Shown piece by piece: positions 59,337 to 64,000 of a stretch of 64,000 nucleotides of DNA; the first letter of the stretch is position 1, and every line of letters begins with the position of its first letter. Both the position numbers and the translations under genes were made by a program. The stretch spans positions 124,001 through 188,000 of the forward strand of contig CAKZUQ010000003.1 of the NCBI GenBank assembly GCA_937923325.1. Direction: 5' to 3'. This stretch comes from an uncultured Bacteriovoracaceae bacterium. Lineage in GTDB: Bacteria; Bdellovibrionota; Bacteriovoracia; Bacteriovoracales; Bacteriovoracaceae. The notes below the pieces were generated by a model that was given only the letters and a program-made list of their open reading frames with translations, did no database searches and was not told the origin of the DNA.

Positions 59337-60104
59337 TTAATACCTCAAGGCTGTAACTTTGGGCTCAAGAAGACTTTTTGAGCTTACAGTATCATTATCT
59401 TTTATTTTCTTTCTAGAAACAAGGGCACGTAATTCGACGTATCTCTTTTTCTCTTTAAAAAGAACTTCTTTTCTACCTCTAACTAGTAAGTAGTCCTTAT
59501 TTACTTCTTCCACTACCATTGTAGATATTTTATCATAAACCTTATTTTCATTAGTGCTTTCTGGCTTTTTGGCAGGAGTCTCAGCTACTTTTTCTTCTGG
59601 CCTATCTTTTTTATCTTCACCTTCAACTTTTTTCTTTTTTGGCTCTGGATATGCTCTTTTAAGTTCACTGGTGATATCTTTTTTTAGATTTCCTAAAACC
59701 TCTATGATTACAACATCACCTTTTCTTTTAATATTGTTTTGTACAAAAAGAAATGATTCACTATTTTGTCCATTCCATAAACTTGTACTGTCGCTATTAT
59801 CCTTAAGGTCTTCAGCAGTATATCTCGTATTAAATTTTCTTTTAATAACCTTTGCTCTTTCTTGTGGCCCTCCTAGGGTAAGAGGATTAGTTATTGGTCT
59901 AGCATCTCTTTTATCAACAGGGATACCTCTATATCCATTGTATGGATCATAGAACTTCTTTTGTCTCGATTGGTATGGTTGAGCTCTTTGAGGAGCCTGT
60001 CCTTTAGAAACTCTTTCATCTGCATTGATTTGATTATGCATTCTTTGAACATAAGAAGCACAAGAGCTAAAAATAAGAATAAAAAATAAATGTATGATTT
60101 TCAT
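59337..60104 (-). CDS. flgH: Flagellar L-ring lipoprotein FlgH
   Basis: A 255-residue lipoprotein, lipobox FSSC (Cys15). FlgH features are SLWNGQNSESFLFVQNNIKRKGDVVIIEV and YDKISTMVVEEVNKDYLLVRGRKEVLFKEKKRYVELRALVSRKKIKDNDTVSSKSLLEPKVTALRY in the last 65 residues. An insert of about 45 charged residues (PEPKKKKVEGEDKKDRPEEKVA) replaces the usual middle loop, and the N-terminal part is also Arg-rich. It overlaps flgA by 4 bases (ATGA). Despite divergence, position and both motif ends support FlgH. Confidence 0.85.
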   Translation of the reverse strand: MKIIHLFFILIFSSCASYVQRMHNQINADERVSKGQAPQRAQPYQSRQKKFYDPYNGYRGIPVDKRDARPITNPLTLGGPQERAKVIKRKFNTRYTAEDLKDNSDSTSLWNGQNSESFLFVQNNIKRKGDVVIIEVLGNLKKDITSELKRAYPEPKKKKVEGEDKKDRPEEKVAETPAKKPESTNENKVYDKISTMVVEEVNKDYLLVRGRKEVLFKEKKRYVELRALVSRKKIKDNDTVSSKSLLEPKVTALRY

Positions 60105-60946
60105 AATGATATTGTCGCTTCGTTCTTACCAGTAACTTTGGCCAGAACTTTCTTTTTTGTTTTTAAATTAATGAGTTCGATATCTTTACCAAAAGATCCT
60201 GACTGTCTAGCAGTCGCTTTTGTTTTTAAAGAAATATTATTAGTTTTAACGATTAAGTCTATTGTCTTACCCAGAGTGACTAGGTTAATAGCTGTTAAGT
60301 CGTATGTTTTTAATATATGTCCTTTTGGAATAAACTTATTAATTTTATAATGCTTGATGTTGTTGTGATCAAAAAATAAATTTTGATTCGTGTTAACGAA
60401 AACTTTTTGTACTTCAATATCCTCGCTACTTAAAGACCCACCCATTCGTCTGAAATCTTTTTTTAAAACAATTACTTCTTTTGCCTTCAAAAACTTTGCA
60501 CTTAGCCATATGTTTTCATCTGATGTGTGAATCTTAAAGTTTTTATGTCCAGAACTGGAACAATTATTACACTCTAGTTTTAGTTCATTAGAACTCTTAA
60601 GAGATATATGCTTTTTTGAAGTAATTGAGTTTACTTGAGAAATTTTAAATTCTTCTTTATTAAAATGATTTGCTACAAAGTTGTGAATCGATTGAACTTC
60701 AACAACCTTTGGCTCAAGCTCAAAAGAGGGAAGGTCTAACATTTCTCTTATAGACCTTGAGTGCACTTTACCGTTAATATCATTTAGAGCTTTGATGAAT
60801 TTTTCTTGAACCTCAAAATTACAGTCAGTTTGAAGAATAATCGTATTATCTATTCTTTTTGATAGTTTAAGAATAAAACCATCTGTTTTGATTTTGCATG
60901 CAAAGGCTAAGCTTGTGAATAAAAATGTTGTTAGAATTATTCTCAT
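60101..60946 (-). CDS. flgA: Flagellar P-ring assembly chaperone FlgA
   Basis: A 281-residue periplasmic protein with signal MRIILTTFLFTSLAFA. The C-terminal SAF-like domain has VLKKDFRRMGGSLSSEDIEVQKVFV, FIPKGHILKTYDLTAINLVTLGKTIDLIVKTNNISLKTKATARQSGSFGKDIELINLKTKKKVLAKVTG, the usual FlgA end. The N-terminal 130 residues are divergent. It aids FlgI ring assembly. It lies between flgG and flgH, an arrangement common in non-enteric flagella. Confidence 0.9.
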   Translation of the reverse strand: MRIILTTFLFTSLAFACKIKTDGFILKLSKRIDNTIILQTDCNFEVQEKFIKALNDINGKVHSRSIREMLDLPSFELEPKVVEVQSIHNFVANHFNKEEFKISQVNSITSKKHISLKSSNELKLECNNCSSSGHKNFKIHTSDENIWLSAKFLKAKEVIVLKKDFRRMGGSLSSEDIEVQKVFVNTNQNLFFDHNNIKHYKINKFIPKGHILKTYDLTAINLVTLGKTIDLIVKTNNISLKTKATARQSGSFGKDIELINLKTKKKVLAKVTGKNEATISL

Positions 60947-60956
60947 AAAAGTGTCA

Positions 60957-61790
60957 CTACCTTATATTATTAACAGTTTGTAGCATTTGATCTGCTACAC
61001 CCATAACTTTAGAATTCATTTCATAAGCTCTTTGAGCCTTAATTAGATTTGTCATCTCATTCATAATGCTTACATTTGATGACTCAAGCATTCCTTGAGC
61101 TAGGGCACCAGCATTTTCAGTACCAGCAACATTTTGAATTGCTTCACCTGATGCGGTTGTCACTCTTGATTTATTTCCCCCAAAGTCATGAAGTCCAGCA
61201 GGGTTAATAAAAGTAAATACAGGAATTTGTCCAAGTTGAATTGGTTCAAGTTGATTATTTATAAAAGCTTCAACAGTTCCATCCTTAGCAATGTTAAGTT
61301 TCGCAGTGTTTGGCGGTATAGTTATTCCTGGAACAACTGTGTATCCATCTCTAGTCTTAAGAATTCCTTGAGAGTCAACAGTAAAACCACCGTCTCTTGT
61401 ATAAAGAGTTTGATTGTTATTTGTTATAGCGAAAAAACCATCACCTAGTATCATAAGGTCATATGGTCTTTGCGTTTGCTGAGGACTACCCATTGAATGA
61501 ATTCTTCTAGTTGCATTAACTTTTGATCCAGAACCAATTTGCTCTCCGACAGTGTATTGAGTATCACTAGAAGATCTTCCTCCTGCGATGTTAACAGTCT
61601 CGTATTTTAAATCTTCAAATTCAGCTCTTTGCATCTTATATGCTGTTGTATTGGCATTAGCGATATTATTTGAAATTGTATTTACGTGGGCCTCTCCACT
61701 GGCCATACCTGTAGCTGCTGTATTAAGAGCTCGGATCATGGCAAAAGAGCCAAAAGAAACTGTAAGCGATAAAATAATTAATTTATTCAT
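60957..61790 (-). CDS. flgG: Distal rod protein FlgG with a hydrophobic N-terminal extension
   Basis: A 277-residue product. From residue 18, MIRALNTAATGMASGEAHVNTISNNIANANTTAYK is the standard FlgG start; GDGFFAI and the C-terminal LESSNVSIMNEMTNLIKAQRAYEMNSKVMGVADQMLQTVNNI complete the rod protein. An extra 17 residues (MNKLIILSLTVSFGSFA) resemble a Sec signal, unexpected because FlgG is exported by the type III system. AGGA lies 5 bases before the longer start, whereas the ATG at the family start (61739) has no ribosome site. Confidence 0.9.
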   Translation of the reverse strand: MNKLIILSLTVSFGSFAMIRALNTAATGMASGEAHVNTISNNIANANTTAYKMQRAEFEDLKYETVNIAGGRSSSDTQYTVGEQIGSGSKVNATRRIHSMGSPQQTQRPYDLMILGDGFFAITNNNQTLYTRDGGFTVDSQGILKTRDGYTVVPGITIPPNTAKLNIAKDGTVEAFINNQLEPIQLGQIPVFTFINPAGLHDFGGNKSRVTTASGEAIQNVAGTENAGALAQGMLESSNVSIMNEMTNLIKAQRAYEMNSKVMGVADQMLQTVNNIR

Positions 61791-61800
61791 TTAAATCCTA

Positions 61801-62625
61801 TTAAAATTTAGCGATATCATTAACCGCTTTTCCTGATATTGTGTCGTAAGTACTGATTGCTTTTTGTATATTTTCAAAATGTCTATGTGCCTTAATCAGT
61901 TCTGACATTTCTTTGACTGCATTTACGTTAGAGCCTTCTATGAAACCTTGATTTACTGTCGTAGATGTTTCTTCTTTAAAGTTATCTTGATATTTATTTG
62001 CATAAAGAGATTGACCTTGCTTTTTCAGAGCATGCTGATCTTTAAACTCTACAACTGAAATTGTTCCAAGAGATCCAGTTTGACTAAAAACTTCTCCATT
62101 TTTAGATACAGATAATCTAGAACCTTGAGGAATTGTAATAAATCTACTTTCTATAGCTGATGGATCTAAATCTTCATCAGACCCTTTGTTCTCTGATGGT
62201 TTTAATATTTGAAAACCATTTTCGTTAACAAGGTGACCTTCTTTGGATAAGCTAAATGTTCCCTTTCGAGTGTATCTAATTCCTGATGGAGTAGAGACCT
62301 CGAAAAAACCATCTCCAAATAAAGCGAAATCTAGGTTGTTTTTAGTGGGCTGAAGTGCTCCTTGTTCGAAAACAGTGTAGCTACCATCAACTTTTACATA
62401 AGCATTTTGAGCTCCTTGAGTTTTATAGAAGTCACGAGGCGACCACTCTTCTCTTGGGATATCTATATCTGTAAGACCTTTATTTAAAGAGGTAAGGTGT
62501 TCTTTGAAAGTAAGGCGATCTTTTTTAAAACCAGCAGTATTTGCATTGGCAATATTATTGGCAATTGTATCAACTTTCTTTTGCTGAGCTATTTGACCAG
62601 ATAATGAGACCCAAATATTTTTCAA
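61801..62625 (-). CDS. flgF: Proximal rod protein FlgF (FlgG paralogue)
   Basis: A 274-residue rod protein: IWVSLSGQIAQQKKVDTIANNIANANTAGFKKDRLTFKEHL at the N-terminus, GDGFFEVSTPSGIRYTRKGTFSLSKEGHLVNENGFQIL in the middle, and EGSNVNAVKEMSELIKAHRHFENIQKAISTYD at the end. The start is TTG at 62625, directly after GGAGGG; the longer frame with ATG at 62667 lacks support. It is the first gene of the flgFGAHI operon, driven by a sigma54 promoter. Confidence 0.9.
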   Translation of the reverse strand: MKNIWVSLSGQIAQQKKVDTIANNIANANTAGFKKDRLTFKEHLTSLNKGLTDIDIPREEWSPRDFYKTQGAQNAYVKVDGSYTVFEQGALQPTKNNLDFALFGDGFFEVSTPSGIRYTRKGTFSLSKEGHLVNENGFQILKPSENKGSDEDLDPSAIESRFITIPQGSRLSVSKNGEVFSQTGSLGTISVVEFKDQHALKKQGQSLYANKYQDNFKEETSTTVNQGFIEGSNVNAVKEMSELIKAHRHFENIQKAISTYDTISGKAVNDIAKF

Positions 62626-62674
62626 ATTCCCTCCATGAAATAAGAAATACGTAGTGTATACCCACATCTAGTCT

Positions 62675-62691
62675 AGCAGTTTGAGTGCCAA
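62675..62691 (-). promoter_or_regulatory. Sigma54 promoter of the flgF operon
   Basis: On the minus strand TTGGCAC-TCAAA-CTGCT: GG at 62689-62688 and GC at 62677-62676 with exactly 10 bases between. TGGCAC is perfect; the -12 box is CTGC. Predicted transcription start near 62664, 39 bases before the TTG of flgF. Sigma54 control of rod and ring genes is known from other polar flagella. Confidence 0.8.
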
Positions 62692-62828
62692 TAAACCTAC
62701 ATGGGAAAATATAACCTACTATAGATAAGTTATTGATATTCAAAAGTAAGTGTTGTTAAATTGACACTACATACTAATATTTAACGTGAAAATAGTAATA
62801 TTTTCCTAACTAAAAGAAGTCTAAATCT

Positions 62829-63041
62829 ATGAGTGAAGTGAAAAAGAGTTTTAATTTTGAAAAATCATTAAGTAAATTAGAACAGATCGTCCAAGATCTT
62901 GAAAGTTCTGAGGTTGGACTAGATAAGAGCTTGAAGTCATACGAAGATGGAGTGAAGCTCTATAATGAATGTCAAAAGTATTTAGAAACGGCTCAAAAGA
63001 AAGTGACAACTCTTACTGAGTCCTTAGATTCTAAAAATTAA
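62829..63041 (+). CDS. xseB: Exonuclease VII small subunit
   Basis: A 70-residue helical protein: FNFEKSLSKLEQIVQDLESSEVGLDKSLKSYEDGVKLYNECQKYLETAQKKVTTL is a full XseB pattern (E-x-x-L-x-x-L-E-x-I-V-x-x-L-E-x-G-x-x-x-L-x-x-S-L). It binds XseA, which degrades single-stranded DNA; xseA is not in the window. Its stop shares the A with the next ATG (TAATG). Confidence 0.93.
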   Translation: MSEVKKSFNFEKSLSKLEQIVQDLESSEVGLDKSLKSYEDGVKLYNECQKYLETAQKKVTTLTESLDSKN

Positions 63042-63925
63042 TGAAATTCATTCTCATTCTTCTTCTGGTGGCAAGTTGTCAAAGCAGAAAAATAAAAAAT
63101 GATATCTCGACTATTGCTATAGATGCTGATGATCAAAACAAAATTCTAATCGATAGAAATATAGAATATGGACCGACTCCACTGGAGAGTTTTAAGGTTG
63201 AACATGAAATATCTCAAGAAACGCAAGTGTTTGGGTTAAATCTCTCTCCTCAACTTTATAATTCATATCTATACATTCCTTATATAAAAAAGTTAAAAAA
63301 GAAAAATATTGAATTTCATGTAATAGGTGGATATGGATTTTCATCTGTAATAGCAGCTTTATATGCGAACTCAAAAAACTTTAACGATTTCGAGTGGAAA
63401 GTATTTAAGTTATATAAAAAGCTAGAGCAAGAAAGTGCTTTTTCTGGAAGATGGCAAAAAATAATTAAAGAATCATTAGCTAGAGAATTTGAAGATAAGA
63501 AAATTTATGAATTAAAGAGATTACTACTTATTCCTTTTAGAAACGGAAATAATATAAAGTATTACTTTAATAAGCCTGTGAAAGAACTTGTAATGAGGAG
63601 TTTAACTAGTAGATCTAGAGATAATTACTTTATAAGGCCAATGCCACTTAAAAGTGAATTCAAAGAAGCATCTAGTTGTGACGTATGTATTAATGTCGCA
63701 GTTTTACCAAAAATGTTGATATTTAAAGATAGGGCCGGGGATAAGTTACAAATATATAGTAAAATTTTAGGGAATATTTCACAAAATAAAGAAAATTATA
63801 TTCTTATTAACGATATAGATAGCTATTTAGATTCACCTTCGGGTCTTGAGATTTTTTATAGTAAATATGATAAGAGTATAGAAAAAGCAGTAGAAGAAAC
63901 GATAAGTAGAATAAGTACGAAATAA
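63041..63925 (+). CDS. Patatin-like lipoprotein with lost catalytic residues
   Basis: A 294-residue lipoprotein, lipobox VASC (Cys13). FGLNLSPQLYNSYLYIPYIKKLKKKNIEFHVIGGYGFSSVIAALYAN (about 64-110) aligns with the patatin start (lALSGGGarGaahiGvLkaLee.gi..d.vvGtSaGAivAALYA). The GGG oxyanion loop reads SPQLYN, and the G-x-S-x-G nucleophile motif reads GYGFS, with Gly in place of Ser. It should therefore be catalytically dead. The rest is basic and unrecognised. It is translationally coupled to xseB. Confidence 0.6.
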   Translation: MKFILILLLVASCQSRKIKNDISTIAIDADDQNKILIDRNIEYGPTPLESFKVEHEISQETQVFGLNLSPQLYNSYLYIPYIKKLKKKNIEFHVIGGYGFSSVIAALYANSKNFNDFEWKVFKLYKKLEQESAFSGRWQKIIKESLAREFEDKKIYELKRLLLIPFRNGNNIKYYFNKPVKELVMRSLTSRSRDNYFIRPMPLKSEFKEASSCDVCINVAVLPKMLIFKDRAGDKLQIYSKILGNISQNKENYILINDIDSYLDSPSGLEIFYSKYDKSIEKAVEETISRISTK

Positions 63926-63934
63926 GGATTTTTT

Positions 63935-64000
63935 TTGAAAACATTTATAAAATTAATTGGAATACTAGCGGCCTTAGCTGCACTGGGAGCAGCTTTTGCA
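63935..64000 (+). CDS. Exported protein, N-terminal part (cut by the window end)
   Basis: TTG at 63935, preceded by AAGGA, opens a frame that runs past the end. The 22 visible residues are a signal or anchor sequence (basic start, then IKLIGILAALAALGAAFA). It begins 9 bases after the patatin-like gene and may be cotranscribed. Function cannot be told. Confidence 0.55.
   Translation, partial: MKTFIKLIGILAALAALGAAFA

Noticed and set aside
59554..59952. Long open frame antisense to flgH
   Set aside because: It is the mirror of the Lys/Glu-rich codons of flgH, with no ribosome site and a hydrophobic low-complexity product.
1..64000. CRISPR arrays, insertion sequences, integrases, rRNA genes
   Set aside because: Looked for repeat-spacer series, transposase or recombinase motifs and rRNA signatures; none was seen.

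Overview
The window is a low-GC, gene-dense Gram-negative chromosome segment. It carries lipoprotein signal peptidase, BamD, OmpA-like proteins, flagellar P- and L-ring genes and many Cys-anchored lipoproteins. Gene content (an IcmF mutase, AmgK/MurU, a DUF4388 protein, a CHASE2 kinase with an NtrC-type regulator, the flgFGAHI-JMNKL order, csrA-fliW) together with very AT-rich codon use fits a Bacteriovorax/Halobacteriovorax-like member of the Bdellovibrionota. That assignment is inference; no rRNA lies in the window. No insertion sequence, integrase, prophage or CRISPR array was seen. Two tRNA genes (Val-GAC, Asn-GTT) are present.

Layout. 1-970: Mrp-like ATPase end, DUF4388 protein, small RHH-like protein. 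1.1-5 kb: accessory secreted proteins, including a subtilase broken by one in-frame stop. 5-14.5 kb: a PLP decarboxylase and a surface-lipoprotein block (two paralogous Ig-like lipoproteins around an OmpA-like protein, then two more lipoproteins), interrupted by a CTP-kinase-like/serine-deaminase operon. 14.5-18.5 kb: acyltransferase, etfAB, acyl-CoA dehydrogenase, folK. 18.5-31.8 kb: envelope proteins, deoxynucleoside kinase, amgK-murU, lipA-lipB, Lrp-asnB. 31.9-36.5 kb: degenerate M48-like membrane protein, CHASE2 kinase, sigma54 activator, lspA. 37.2-43.4 kb: icmF with its cobalamin adenosyltransferase, FHA protein, A-type Fe-S carrier with a YgfZ-TPR fusion. 43.6-45.4 kb: prepilin-like fibre protein. 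47-52.3 kb: astA and an unusual neighbour, then a TPR/SH3-CNBD-permease-BamD-TPR operon. 52.3-62.7 kb: flagellar late-structure genes. 62.8 kb to end: xseB, a patatin-like lipoprotein with a lost active site, and a truncated secreted-protein gene.

The main regulatory theme is sigma54. Five -24/-12 elements with exactly 10 nt between GG and GC precede a secreted protein (4204), two lipoproteins (6575, 13198), a secreted protein inserted among flagellar genes (53780) and the flgF operon (minus strand). An NtrC-type activator is encoded at 34526. Three lipoproteins share a motif right after the lipidated Cys ([KR]-N-x-[YF]-L, then RS), and two of these have sigma54 promoters, suggesting a co-regulated surface-lipoprotein set.

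A second theme is loss of catalytic residues in envelope proteins: two M48-like proteins without HExxH and one patatin-like lipoprotein without its Ser or GGG loop. Several small or unusual coding units were also found: a 46-codon lipoprotein gene with a TTG start between two genes, a terminator that contains the start codon of the next gene, and a gene whose only well-placed start after a strong ribosome site is ATT.
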